Assembly (NCBI GenBank): GCA_016202645.1 | Contig: JACQOF010000006.1 | Location: 1 to 43,015 of the forward strand | DNA: 43,015 nt | Source: a bacterium | GTDB taxonomy: Bacteria; Lindowbacteria; 2-12-FULL-62-27 | Direction of reading: 5' to 3' | In this document: one piece after another, positions 22,607-31,250 of the stretch | How positions within the stretch are numbered: position 1 is the first letter of the stretch | Layout: each line of letters begins with the position of its first letter | The notes under the pieces: generated by a model | Database searches by the model: none | Seen by the model: the letters and a program-made list of their open reading frames with translations, nothing else | Told to the model about the DNA's origin: nothing | Position numbers and translations under genes: made by a program

Positions 22607-24706
22607 GGATCACCCTCCTTTCCCACGACTCTACCAGCGCACGCCGCCATCGTCAACTGGCCTCAGTCCACGCTCCGCGCGGCCGCTTTCCTGGCCGCCC
22701 TGCTCAGCCTCGGTCCCTCCGCATCCGCCTCGGTCGGAGAGCTGGTTCATCTCCGCAGCGCCGGGAACATCGACGTGTCGCTTCTCGAAGGCCGCCGGCA
22801 GGTCACCTTTACCGACAGCGTCGTCTTCGATTACGCCGGATATCACATGAAGGCGGGCCGGCTGACTCTCGATGAAGTCGTCGGCCGGGCCTGGGCGGAG
22901 GGAGGACTGTCCCTGGCCGGGCCGGGCGGGTCGGCGGTGGCGAGCGAAGCCTGGATGGATCTGAATCGGGATCGGATCGTCCTCCGGAACATCGACGTGC
23001 GCGCCGGCCCATGGTCGGCCTCGGCGGCGGAGGCGACGGTGGAGGGCGAACGGATGGACCTCATTGAAACACGCATGACGGTCTGCCCGACACCCAATCC
23101 CCTCTATTCCCTCCGCGCCCGGCGGCTGTCGCGTGAAACGCCGTTTCGATACGTCGCGCGCGGCGTCGTCCCCTATTTCTACGCCATCCCTTTTTTCTAT
23201 CTCCCCAAATATTCCTACGAACTTGAAAAATCGGCGGAGGGAACCTTGGTGGCGAGCCGTCAGGGTCCGGCGTTCGAACCGGGCCGCGGAAACTTTACGG
23301 GAATATTTTTCAAAACATTCTGGCGGAAAAAATTCCTGGATCGCCGCCTGCTGTCGACGTCCCACTTCGACTATTACACCCGGCCGGGGCCCGCCCTCGG
23401 GCAGGAACTCGAGTACCGGTCCAGGTCGTCCGAACACTACACCTTCGCTTACTTCACCCGCCAGCGTGTCATCAACCACGACAATTTCAGCCGGCCCGGC
23501 GGCCGCGTCAACCGGTGGCGCCTCTGGCAGACGTGGACGCGGAAATTTTCCAACGGGCATTTCAAATCTTTCGTGAACGAAACCTCCGACAGCGTGATGG
23601 AGGATGATTATCGGCTGTATTTCGACGACCGTCGGCCCCCGGAGCGCGAAGTCAATGTCGAGTTCGTGTACGACAGGCCCCAGGTGAGGTTCAAACTTCT
23701 GGGCGAACGCATCAGGTCCCTGAACATCGGCGGGCCGCGGGAATACCGGCTGGACCGAAAACGCATGCCGGCCGTGCGCGCTCTGACGTTCCCGGCCCTG
23801 CTGTCCCGCCCGCCCGCGCCGACCGCGCGGCTCTACGGGAGCCGGCGGCTCTACGGATTCGCGGACGTGACGGCGGGCCGGGGCCGGGACCGGCCGGACC
23901 GCGCGGACGGCGAGTTTGGCGAGGCGAAACTGTCCGGCCTGTTCGCCGTTTCGCTGGCGGAAAAACTTTCGATGACAACGGAAGCGGGCGTTCAGACGGA
24001 TTATTATCAGAAAAAAATCACGGGCCAGACCCGCGCGAACACCCACATCGGCGGCGGCCGGATGACCGTCCACCGTCCCTTCTGGGGCGAGCGCCTCCAG
24101 GCTGACGCCGGGTATGCGTTCCGGAAAGCCATCACGAACGAGTCTCTGTACGCGGCGGATGACGGACAGGTTGAAAATCAACTCTTTCTTTCCCTCCGCC
24201 AGTTTCGGCCCTGGTGGCGCGCGTCCCTCGACGGCGGTTATGATTTTCGGAAAAGCCGCCGGGATATGGCGACCCTCGATCTGCTCGGACGCGTCGGCGG
24301 TTCCGCCCGATGGCTCTCATCCGTCGCCCGGTACGACCCGACCCATAACCGCCTCCAGAGCGTCTATACCAGTGGCGCCTTCAAGTGGGGAACGGCTGTC
24401 CGGGCCGGAATCGGATATCAGATCGTGAACACGGACACGGAAAATCAAAGGCAGTTCTCGCCCTACCTGGAATTCACGCCGCCGGTCTGGCCCTACCGGC
24501 TCTCCTTTACCGGTCTCTACGACGCCGATCAGAATCGTCTGAGGACCCTGCGCGCCGCGCTGACTCGGATGTTCAACTGTATCGAGACAACATTCACGGT
24601 CACAAAAGCCGACCGGGACATTCAGTTCAATTTTTCATTCCGGGTCACGGGATTCGAAAAAGGAGAGTCTCTCTTCAACCAGCCTCGACTCGAATCGGGC
24701 CGATAG
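22568..24706 (+). CDS. lptD: LPS-assembly outer-membrane protein LptD, start uncertain
   Basis: About 680-710 residues. A signal-peptide-like stretch (STLRAAAFLAALLSLGPSASAS) precedes an OstA/LptA-like beta-jellyroll (GNIDVSLLEGRRQVTFTDSV to about residue 200). The LptD hallmark region MTVCPTPNPLYSLRARRL with PYFYAIPFFYLPKY follows, then a long Tyr/Arg-rich beta-barrel ending in FNFSFRV. It inserts LPS into the outer leaflet. No ATG, GTG or TTG lies where the signal peptide should begin. GTG 22568 is the nearest conventional in-frame start but lies inside rpsT and adds about 35 odd residues. An ATC at 22649 would give a normal signal peptide. The gene runs convergent with lptF/G, leaving four bases between them. 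Confidence 0.85.
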   Translation: MPGLLDGRSNVGHGSPSFPTTLPAHAAIVNWPQSTLRAAAFLAALLSLGPSASASVGELVHLRSAGNIDVSLLEGRRQVTFTDSVVFDYAGYHMKAGRLTLDEVVGRAWAEGGLSLAGPGGSAVASEAWMDLNRDRIVLRNIDVRAGPWSASAAEATVEGERMDLIETRMTVCPTPNPLYSLRARRLSRETPFRYVARGVVPYFYAIPFFYLPKYSYELEKSAEGTLVASRQGPAFEPGRGNFTGIFFKTFWRKKFLDRRLLSTSHFDYYTRPGPALGQELEYRSRSSEHYTFAYFTRQRVINHDNFSRPGGRVNRWRLWQTWTRKFSNGHFKSFVNETSDSVMEDDYRLYFDDRRPPEREVNVEFVYDRPQVRFKLLGERIRSLNIGGPREYRLDRKRMPAVRALTFPALLSRPPAPTARLYGSRRLYGFADVTAGRGRDRPDRADGEFGEAKLSGLFAVSLAEKLSMTTEAGVQTDYYQKKITGQTRANTHIGGGRMTVHRPFWGERLQADAGYAFRKAITNESLYAADDGQVENQLFLSLRQFRPWWRASLDGGYDFRKSRRDMATLDLLGRVGGSARWLSSVARYDPTHNRLQSVYTSGAFKWGTAVRAGIGYQIVNTDTENQRQFSPYLEFTPPVWPYRLSFTGLYDADQNRLRTLRAALTRMFNCIETTFTVTKADRDIQFNFSFRVTGFEKGESLFNQPRLESGR
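22628..22656 (-). promoter_or_regulatory. Promoter of rpsT
   Basis: On the minus strand TTGACG (22656-22651), 17-nt spacer, TAGAGT (22633-22628), then 21 bases to ATG with a strong GGAGGG site. This gene has a conventional short leader. Confidence 0.7.
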
Positions 24707-24710
24707 AGGC

Positions 24711-25757
24711 TCAGAAGACAAATATCAGGCGGTAGAAGAAGTATCCCAGGGTGAGTAAAATCAGGTTCGGCGTCCACACCATCAGGAGCGCCCCGTCCGG
24801 CGCGGCGGAACGGCTCGCGCCCGCCAGGGCCAGAATGATGTAGTACCCGGCCAGCACGCCCAGCGTCAGCATGAACCCGAGCACGCGGTTGCCGCGCTTG
24901 ATCAGCATCGAAAGCGTCGCGGCGAACCATGCGAAAAAAAACGGCGCGAATACCAGCGCCATTTTTTTATGATACTCGAACCTCGCCGCGCCGCCGGGCA
25001 TTGCCCAGAGTTCCAAAATCCCGAGGTCCTTCGGCCGCGCCCCGCCCGTTGACGGCTGGGGCGGCGGCAGAGCGTAGGCGGCGGACTGGAACTGGACCGA
25101 CAGATATTTTTCGGCCTCGGTCCAGAGTATCTGCCCGTTGCCAAACTGAAACTCGGGCGCCGCCCCTTCCCGGTCGATCCACGCCTTTTCCGCCATGATC
25201 CGGTACGGCGGGTCTCCCGTGTACTCGAAAAAAATGTTCTTAAACACCGGCACCCGGCCCGGCTCGACTCCGTCACAGGAGAATTTGATTTTGCCGAAGG
25301 TCAGCATCGTCCCGGGCTGGATGAGGTTTTCGATCCGGGCGTCCCGCGTGATCTCCGTGAGTTTTTTCTGGAAGGTAAGCCGCGCCGGCGGCGCCACCCA
25401 GGCTTCGTTCACGAAGAGCGCCAGGGTCAGAGCCGCGCCGAGATAGATCGCCGGCGACAGCAGTTCGACGGGCGACACGCCGGCCGACCGGATTGCCGTC
25501 AGCTCCTCCTGCTGGGCCATCTGGCCGTACCCGATCAGAATCGCAAACAGCAGGCTCATCGGGATCGCATAGGAAATGCCGCTGGGCATCCAGAGCGCCA
25601 CGATGGAGAGAATATTGAGCAGCGGCGCGCCCTCGTTCAGCACCAGCCTCAGCAGATCCATGAGCCGTCCGAGCACGAGCAGCCCGGAGAAAAAAAACAT
25701 CGCGGCTCCGAAGAGTTTCAGTTCCTCGCGAAGGCAGTAGAGAGTCAGAATCCGCAT
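24711..25757 (-). CDS. LptF/LptG-family LPS-export permease
   Basis: A 348-residue YjgP/YjgQ-family inner-membrane protein, the transmembrane part of the LptB2FG transporter that extracts LPS. It has three N-terminal helices, with the typical SYAIPMSLLFAILIGYGQMAQQEELTAIRSAGVS coupling-helix region. A periplasmic beta-jellyroll spans about 130-240, and three C-terminal helices follow (ALVFAPFFFAWFA; RVLGFMLTLGVLAGYYIILALAG; LLTLGYFFYRL). Only one such gene is present here; the partner and LptB must be elsewhere. TAAACC ends six bases before ATG 25757, a weak leaderless-type signal. Whether it is LptF or LptG cannot be settled. Confidence 0.9.
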   Translation of the reverse strand: MRILTLYCLREELKLFGAAMFFFSGLLVLGRLMDLLRLVLNEGAPLLNILSIVALWMPSGISYAIPMSLLFAILIGYGQMAQQEELTAIRSAGVSPVELLSPAIYLGAALTLALFVNEAWVAPPARLTFQKKLTEITRDARIENLIQPGTMLTFGKIKFSCDGVEPGRVPVFKNIFFEYTGDPPYRIMAEKAWIDREGAAPEFQFGNGQILWTEAEKYLSVQFQSAAYALPPPQPSTGGARPKDLGILELWAMPGGAARFEYHKKMALVFAPFFFAWFAATLSMLIKRGNRVLGFMLTLGVLAGYYIILALAGASRSAAPDGALLMVWTPNLILLTLGYFFYRLIFVF

Positions 25758-25809
25758 GTGACGGGTTTACCAGAAACCCGGCAAATGCAGAAGCTGAATG
25801 GCCTCCATA

Positions 25810-25838
25810 TTTACATTTTTCGTTCGCCGTTTTACATT
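25810..25838 (+). promoter_or_regulatory. Promoter of yebC-ruvA, predicted near-leaderless
   Basis: TTTACA (25810-25815), 17-nt spacer, TACATT (25833-25838), then ten bases to ATG 25849, leaving room for at most a few leader bases. Confidence 0.65.
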
Positions 25839-25848
25839 GAACCCCGTC

Positions 25849-26607
25849 ATGTCCGGACATTCGAAGTGGGCGAACATCAAATTCCGCAAGGCTGCGCAGG
25901 ATTCACGGAAGGGGGCTGTCTATTCCAAGCTCTCGAAGGCAATTCTCCTTGCGACCCGGCGCGGCGGCAAGGACCCCGAAACGAATTTTGACCTGAAGAA
26001 CGCGCTGATGAAGGCGCGGGAGTTCGGCCTCCCGAAGGACAACATCCAGCGAGCGATCGCGCGCGGCGCCGGCGAGGTCGAGGGGATCACGATGGAGGAA
26101 CTGACGTACGAAGGCTACGGCCCGGGCGGCGCCGGCATTATTGTCGAGGCCGCATCCGAAAACCGCAACCGCACGGCCTCGGATGTCCGGCATCTCTTTA
26201 CGAAATTCGGCGGGTCCCTCGGGACCATCGGCTCTGTCTCCTGGAAATTCAAACGCATGGGTCTCATTGTGGTCCCGAAGGACATCGGGGACAAATCGGT
26301 GACGGAGATGGAGGCGCTTGAAGCCGGCGCCGACCTCGGGGCGGAGGACGTGAAGCCCATTTCAGACGGATACGAGATCCTGACCTCCATCGAGGACTTT
26401 GGCCGCGTCCGGCTCGGACTTGAAAAACGCGGCCTTGCGCCCAGACTCGCGGAACTTTCACTCCTCCCCTCCGTCCAGATCCCGATCGTTGGGGACGACG
26501 CCAAACGCACCCTGGAACTCGTCATGGAACTCGAATCCCTGGAGGACGTCCAGAATGTCACCACCGACGCTGACATCCCCGACGAGCTTTTCTCCCAAGC
26601 GGCCTGA
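25849..26607 (+). CDS. yebC: YebC/PmpR family protein (TACO1-like)
   Basis: A 252-residue protein beginning MSGHSKWANIKFRKAAQD, the invariant N-terminus of YebC/PmpR. The three-domain family layout is complete (DNIQRAIARGAGE; EELTYEGYGPGGAGIIVEA; FGGSLGTIGSVSWKF). Members have been described as transcription regulators and, more recently, as ribosome-associated factors that relieve stalling. ATG 25849 is chosen because the longer frame starts inside the promoter. RuvA begins at the very next base after the stop; in many bacteria yebC precedes ruvC-ruvA-ruvB. Confidence 0.95.
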   Translation: MSGHSKWANIKFRKAAQDSRKGAVYSKLSKAILLATRRGGKDPETNFDLKNALMKAREFGLPKDNIQRAIARGAGEVEGITMEELTYEGYGPGGAGIIVEAASENRNRTASDVRHLFTKFGGSLGTIGSVSWKFKRMGLIVVPKDIGDKSVTEMEALEAGADLGAEDVKPISDGYEILTSIEDFGRVRLGLEKRGLAPRLAELSLLPSVQIPIVGDDAKRTLELVMELESLEDVQNVTTDADIPDELFSQAA

Positions 26608-27183
26608 ATGCTGCGCCACCTGCGAGGCCAACTCCTGAAAAAGGATCCTACCTCCGTCGTCATCGACTGTTCCGGCGTGGGCTTCGGGGTCCACATTACC
26701 CCCAAGGACGCCGAGCGAATTGGCCGTTTGGGAACGGAAGTTGCTCTCCATATATATATGCACGTCCCGGAGGGGGATGTCCGGCTGTACGGGTTCCTGG
26801 AAGAATCCGACCTGGATTATTTTCAATTCCTTTTTTCCGTGGACCGTGTGGGTCCCAAAACCGCCATGGCCGTCGTTTCGGTCCTCCCATGGGATACTTT
26901 CCTGGCCGCCGTTTCCGCCCAGGACCCCGCCCCTCTCTGCCGAGTCCCGGGCATCGGCCAGAAAACAGCGGAGCGGATCGTCTTTGAACTCCGCGAAAAA
27001 GTTCCAGCCGCCAAGTCCGCCCACGCCGTTTCCTTTGACGCCGGCGCCGTGGAAGCCCTCCTCAGCCTGGGCTTCGACCGCCGCTCCGCCCAGAAAGCCG
27101 TCGCGGAAGCGCAATCCGCCGGCGCCGCCTCCCTGGAATCCCTCGTCACCGCCGCCCTCAGAAAACTCGGCCAGCCTTCGTGA
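26608..27183 (+). CDS. ruvA: Holliday junction branch-migration protein RuvA
   Basis: A 191-residue RuvA. It has an N-terminal OB domain (MLRHLRGQLLKKD; VGFGVHI), the two helix-hairpin-helix motifs (FQFLFSVDRVGPKTAMAVVS; LCRVPGIGQKTAERIVFEL) and the C-terminal RuvB-contact domain (EALLSLGFDRRSAQKAVAEA). It binds four-way DNA junctions and directs the RuvB motor. ATG immediately follows the yebC stop (TGAATG). RuvC is not between them and RuvB does not follow, so the resolvase genes are dispersed. Confidence 0.96.
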   Translation: MLRHLRGQLLKKDPTSVVIDCSGVGFGVHITPKDAERIGRLGTEVALHIYMHVPEGDVRLYGFLEESDLDYFQFLFSVDRVGPKTAMAVVSVLPWDTFLAAVSAQDPAPLCRVPGIGQKTAERIVFELREKVPAAKSAHAVSFDAGAVEALLSLGFDRRSAQKAVAEAQSAGAASLESLVTAALRKLGQPS

Positions 27184-27194
27184 CCTAAAGGGGC

Positions 27195-27224
27195 TTGTCA
27201 AAGTCCTCTTCGTCCTAGTAGGAT
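27195..27224 (+). promoter_or_regulatory. Promoter of the response regulator-MoxR operon, near-leaderless
   Basis: TTGTCA (27195-27200), 18-nt spacer, TAGGAT (27219-27224), then ten bases to ATG 27235. The upstream ATG 27223 overlaps the -10 box and so is unlikely to be used. Confidence 0.55.
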
Positions 27225-27234
27225 GCCGGATCCT

Positions 27235-27609
27235 ATGGCCAAACTTCTGGTGATCGATGATGACAGGGACACGATGCGGATTCTTGAGGCCAAGCTGACT
27301 GACGCCGGGTACCAGATTCTGCAGGCGACGGACGGCAAGGCCGGGTTGGAGAAGGCGCAAGAGACTCTGCCCGACCTGATCCTGCTTGACGTGATGATGC
27401 CGGAGCTGGACGGGCTCTCAGTGCTCAAGCATCTGAAATTCGACGCGCAGACAGAAAAGATTCCGGTGATCATCATGACGGCGAAGGGGGAGAAAATGGA
27501 GGGCGTCTTCAAGATGGAGGGCGCCGCCGGATATCTCACCAAACCCTTCGTGTTCGCCAGCCTTCTGGAGGAATTGAACAAATCTCTTCCGAAAGAGCGC
27601 GGGCGATGA
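27235..27609 (+). CDS. Stand-alone response regulator receiver (CheY-like)
   Basis: A 124-residue receiver domain with no output domain. The acidic pair Asp8/Asp9 (VIDDD), phospho-acceptor Asp52 (LLLDVMMPELDG), the Thr of IIMTAKG and Lys of YLTKPF are all present. It is the first gene of an operon with a MoxR-type ATPase, whose start overlaps its stop (ATGA). No histidine kinase is adjacent, so its input is unknown. ATG 27235 is preferred to 27223 because of the promoter position. Confidence 0.92.
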   Translation: MAKLLVIDDDRDTMRILEAKLTDAGYQILQATDGKAGLEKAQETLPDLILLDVMMPELDGLSVLKHLKFDAQTEKIPVIIMTAKGEKMEGVFKMEGAAGYLTKPFVFASLLEELNKSLPKERGR

Positions 27610-28577
27610 CCGTGTCGGCCGCGCCGTCCGCCGCGGAATTCCGCGCGAAACTTCTGGCCGCGGTTGGCCGCCGGATCGTCGGCCAGGAGGCCGTGCTCGA
27701 TCAGATGGCGGTGGCGCTCGTGGCCGGCGGGCACGTGCTTCTCGTCGGCGTTCCGGGCCTGGCCAAGACTCTGATGGTGCAGAGTCTCGCGTCCGCCTGC
27801 GACCTTTCTTTTTCCCGCATTCAATTTACGCCGGACCTCATGCCGTCCGACATCATCGGCACGGAAATCCTGGTGGAGGACCAACAGCGCCGCCGCGAGT
27901 TCCGGTTCCAGCGCGGGCCGATCTTCGCGTCCATCATTCTCGCCGACGAAATCAACCGCACGCCCCCCAAAACCCAGGCGGCGCTCCTCGAGGCGATGCA
28001 GGAACGCCAGATCACCGTCGCCGGCGCGGACCATCCCCTGCCCGATCCGTTTTTTGTCCTCGCCACGCAAAATCCGATCGAGCAGGAGGGGACTTATCCC
28101 CTGCCCGAAGCCCAGCTCGACCGGTTTTTATTTTCGCTTGAAGTCCGCTACCCGACGGAGGATGAGGAGCGGAAGATCCTGACGCGCGAGAGCGCCGCGG
28201 CCGGCGAGCCGATCCGGCCGGTCGTCACGGGCGACGAGATCAAAGCCTTCCAGGCCCAAGCCCGCGATATTTTGGTGGCCGACAGTCTCGTGTCGGCGGT
28301 GGTGCGGATGCTGAGGGAGAGCCGGCCGGAAGTGTCCAGCATCCCGGAAGTCCAGCGGCATGTGAGGCTCGGAGTCGGGCCGCGCGCCGGGACGTTTCTC
28401 ATCACGGCCGCCAAGGCCAGGGCGCTGCTTTCGGGCCGCTCGCATGTGACGCCGGAGGACATCCGGTCGGTTGCCGCGCCGGTTCTGTCCCATCGGTTGC
28501 TCATGGATTTCACGGCGGAAGCCGAAGGAGTCCGCGCCGGACAGCTCATCGAGCGTCTCATCGGCCTCATTGCTTGA
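27606..28577 (+). CDS. MoxR-family AAA+ ATPase
   Basis: A 323-residue MoxR ATPase. Walker A is VGVPGLAKT (47-55), and Walker B with the MoxR signature is IILADEINRTPPKTQAALLEAMQE. Sensor 1 (FVLATQNPIEQEGTYPLPEAQLDRF) and the C-terminal lid domain are intact. MoxR proteins act as chaperone-like ATPases with VWA/DUF58 partners, and the next genes are exactly such partners. Its ATG overlaps the receiver stop, and its own stop overlaps the DUF58 TTG start. Confidence 0.95.
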   Translation: MTVSAAPSAAEFRAKLLAAVGRRIVGQEAVLDQMAVALVAGGHVLLVGVPGLAKTLMVQSLASACDLSFSRIQFTPDLMPSDIIGTEILVEDQQRRREFRFQRGPIFASIILADEINRTPPKTQAALLEAMQERQITVAGADHPLPDPFFVLATQNPIEQEGTYPLPEAQLDRFLFSLEVRYPTEDEERKILTRESAAAGEPIRPVVTGDEIKAFQAQARDILVADSLVSAVVRMLRESRPEVSSIPEVQRHVRLGVGPRAGTFLITAAKARALLSGRSHVTPEDIRSVAAPVLSHRLLMDFTAEAEGVRAGQLIERLIGLIA

Positions 28578-29470
28578 TTGAACATCAACTCCATCCGGCC
28601 GGCGGCGGCCGGGCTCAAACCCTCTTTGACGTAATCGGCGGACTCAAAGTCCGCCCGAGATTCTGCCGCGCCGAAGGTCCCTCGGGACTGCATCGGTCGC
28701 CCCAGCGCGGCGAGACTGTGGAATTTTCGGAATACAAACCCTACGCGCCCGGCGTGGAACTCCGGTTCCTCGACTGGAAACTCTACGCCCGGACCGACCG
28801 CCTCTACGTCAAATCCTTCTGCGACGAGCGCGCGTCCCGGTTCCTTCTCGTCGTCGACGACAGCCCCTCGATGCGGTTTCCGCCGGAAGGCCGGACGAAA
28901 CTGGATCTCGCGCGGGACTTGGCGGCCGGCCTGGCCTTTCTGGCCGCGCAGAAGCAGAAGGACGCCGTGGGTCTGTTGCCGCTGTCACAGGTTGCTTCGG
29001 GCATCTCCGGCGATTTCCGGTCCTTCGGGTGGCTTCTTTCCGAACTTCAAAAAGAATCTTTCGCCGCGCCGTCCCAACCGTCTGCGCCGCCCTCTCCGCT
29101 TGCGGACGCGCTGTCGATGCTGGACCTCCGGCATCCCACCACCGTGATTTTTATTTCGGACTTGTACGAGGCGCCGTCCCGGCTGATGACCCTGGCGCTC
29201 GGCGCGCGCCGCCGGGGCCATGAATTCTGGTTCATGCACGTTCTTTCCAAAGAGGAAATCGCCCTGCCCTTTTCGGAATTCCGAAATTTCGTTGACATGG
29301 AATCCTCCGAACGCGTCGACCTCGATCCCCAGGCCGTCCGGGCACACTACAGCGGCGCCCTCCACGATCACCTGCAGGCCCTGAAACCTCTTGCGGGCAT
29401 GGGCCGGTATGGAATGGGCATCCTGGGACAGAACCCCGCGGACATTTTGAAGAGGTTTCTCGCTGACTGA
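28574..29470 (+). CDS. DUF58 / VWA-like protein
   Basis: A 298-residue DUF58 protein. The family motif ELRFLDWKLYARTDRLYVKSF (about 62-82) is followed by a VWA-like fold with the MIDAS DDSPS (95-99) and a DLYEA strand later. It is presumed to be a partner of the MoxR ATPase in envelope-associated complex assembly. TTG 28574 overlaps the moxR stop (TTGA) and gives the conserved N-terminus. No signal peptide or membrane segment, as usual for DUF58 in Bat-type operons. The next gene starts three bases after its stop. Confidence 0.93.
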   Translation: MIEHQLHPAGGGRAQTLFDVIGGLKVRPRFCRAEGPSGLHRSPQRGETVEFSEYKPYAPGVELRFLDWKLYARTDRLYVKSFCDERASRFLLVVDDSPSMRFPPEGRTKLDLARDLAAGLAFLAAQKQKDAVGLLPLSQVASGISGDFRSFGWLLSELQKESFAAPSQPSAPPSPLADALSMLDLRHPTTVIFISDLYEAPSRLMTLALGARRRGHEFWFMHVLSKEEIALPFSEFRNFVDMESSERVDLDPQAVRAHYSGALHDHLQALKPLAGMGRYGMGILGQNPADILKRFLAD

Positions 29471-29473
29471 GCC

Positions 29474-31249
29474 ATGAACTTCGGCGTCCCGGCGCTCCTG
29501 CCTTGGATCGGGCTTCTCGCATTGCCCTGGATCCTGCATCTTTTTCTCTTCCGGAAATCAAAAACTTTGCTCTTTCCGTCGGTGTTTTTTCTCAAACGAT
29601 GCGTCGGCTGGTCCCGTCGGCTGAAACTCCGCCGCCTCCTGCTCCTCCTCACCCGCTCGGCGCTCATCCTCTATTTTGTTCTCAGCGTCCTCGATCCGCG
29701 GATCGAACGGGCCGCCTCATCCGTGTCCGCCGGTCCCGCTCTCATCGTCCTCGACGACCGGCCGGCCATGCGGATGAAATTGCTGGCGAAGTCCGAATCG
29801 TTCCTTCAGCTGTACCGGTCGGCCGCCGTCGAGGAATTGAATCGCCGTCCCCCGGAATCGGTCCTCGGAGTGTCGGTGCTGTCGGAATTGGCTCTGTCCG
29901 GATCTGCCGGCCACGTGTCTCCGGGCAACTCCGCCGCAACGCTTCGGAATGCCGCAACCTATCCGTTGGATTTTCCGGCCGAACCCCTCCTTCGCTCCGC
30001 CGCCGCGCGGATCCCGCCCGGCGCCCGGATTATTTTCTTCAGCCCCTTTCAACTGAATCTTCAGGATCCGAATATCGTCCGGACAGGGCCAGTGTCCCCG
30101 TCTGAACCGAACCTGAGTCTGCTCTCTCTGGATGCGCCCGCCGCCGGGGCGCTCGGAACGCCGGTTTCGGTCCGGGCAACGGTGGTGGACCAATTCGGCC
30201 TTCCCGCGGATGCCATGGTCAGGCTTCTCTTGAATGATCGGCAGATATCAGTCGCTAGAACGGAGCAGGGCGTGGCAACGTTTCTGGTTGGAGAACTTCC
30301 GGCGGCCCGCCACCTCTTGCGGGTCGAAGTGGCCGGGTCCGAAAGCGACGCCTATCCGGACGACAACTTCCGCATGGCCCAAATCGACGTGCGGACGGAC
30401 CGCCCGGTCGGGATCGCGGCGCGGGTCGTGCCGCCGGCCCTGATCGCGGCCCTGCGTGCGCTGGGCGCGTCCGATCCCGAATCGTTCCGGATCGCCTCGG
30501 AAAAAGAATGGCGCGTCCGCGAGCGCATCCTCGTGCTGGACGGCGGCGCCGCGCGGGAAGAATGGATCAGTGATGCGTTGGCCCGCGGCGCGGAGGTGAT
30601 CGTCTTCGGGGTCCCTCCGGAATCTGGAACAGTCGGAACCCCGGCTGAGCTTCGCCGGAGGATAGAGTCTCTCGGTTCCGGGGGCTTTGTCCGGGCCGCG
30701 TTTACCCTCGACGACCCGTCTCTCCTGGTGGACCCCGTTTACTTGATGCTCGTCCGGGAACTTATTTCTTCGGGTCTGAATCGGAAAGAGGCGCCGCCGC
30801 CGTCTGCCGTCTTCGCCGAAATGCCGCTCGCCCGCGGCGCGACGATCCGGATCGGGCCGGCCGCGCCTTCCGGAACGGTGCGGTTTGTACGGATCAGCCT
30901 CTCCGAGGCCCCAAGTGCCTCCGCCTCCGGCGGAGGCTTGGACAATCAAATCATTCCGCTGGCGCTGGGTTATTCCCGGGGAGCGTTTTACGCCGAACTG
31001 CCGTCCTCCTCTCACGCTCCCGGCCTCTACCGGTTCTTGATCGGCGCCGAGGAAAAGGGCCGCGTCCACGTTCATGCGGCGCCGCCCCCGCCGCTGGCCA
31101 TTCCCGTGGCCGCGGAATTTCAAAAACGGCGATCGTCCGTCGGGCCGTTTTTCTTCTGGATTGCCGTCCTCCTGATGGCGGTAGAATTGTTGCTTCTGCG
31201 TCATATGCGTTCCGGCGCAAGCCCGGCTCATCCGGGAATCGCGGGTTGA
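29474..31249 (+). CDS. BatA-domain membrane protein
   Basis: A 591-residue protein with the N-terminal BatA signature: two membrane helices around PWILHLFLFRKSKTLLFPSVFFLKR and LKLRRLLLLLTRSALILYFVLSVLDP. The large extracytoplasmic region follows the layout of these proteins, which resemble a BatA/BatB fragment with immunoglobulin-like parts. One membrane helix lies near 555-577. Like the other genes of this operon it probably forms part of a Bat-type envelope complex of uncertain purpose. A short palindrome at 30908-30942 lies inside the coding sequence. Its stop is one base before the next ATG. Confidence 0.85.
   Translation: MNFGVPALLPWIGLLALPWILHLFLFRKSKTLLFPSVFFLKRCVGWSRRLKLRRLLLLLTRSALILYFVLSVLDPRIERAASSVSAGPALIVLDDRPAMRMKLLAKSESFLQLYRSAAVEELNRRPPESVLGVSVLSELALSGSAGHVSPGNSAATLRNAATYPLDFPAEPLLRSAAARIPPGARIIFFSPFQLNLQDPNIVRTGPVSPSEPNLSLLSLDAPAAGALGTPVSVRATVVDQFGLPADAMVRLLLNDRQISVARTEQGVATFLVGELPAARHLLRVEVAGSESDAYPDDNFRMAQIDVRTDRPVGIAARVVPPALIAALRALGASDPESFRIASEKEWRVRERILVLDGGAAREEWISDALARGAEVIVFGVPPESGTVGTPAELRRRIESLGSGGFVRAAFTLDDPSLLVDPVYLMLVRELISSGLNRKEAPPPSAVFAEMPLARGATIRIGPAAPSGTVRFVRISLSEAPSASASGGGLDNQIIPLALGYSRGAFYAELPSSSHAPGLYRFLIGAEEKGRVHVHAAPPPPLAIPVAAEFQKRRSSVGPFFFWIAVLLMAVELLLLRHMRSGASPAHPGIAG
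30912..30940. repeat. Palindrome inside the BatA-domain gene
   Basis: CAAGTGCCTCCGCCTCCG followed by GCGGAGGCTTG forms CAAG-GCCTCCG/CGGAGGC-CTTG arms. It encodes a low-complexity SASASGGG stretch in frame. The CCAAGTGCC start is shared with the hairpin at 20694-20720. Confidence 0.5.
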
Positions 31250-31250
31250 A

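Noticed and set aside
22631-24181. 516-codon open frame on the minus strand
   Set aside because: Antisense to lptD, low-complexity Arg/Pro/Asp-rich translation, no motif.
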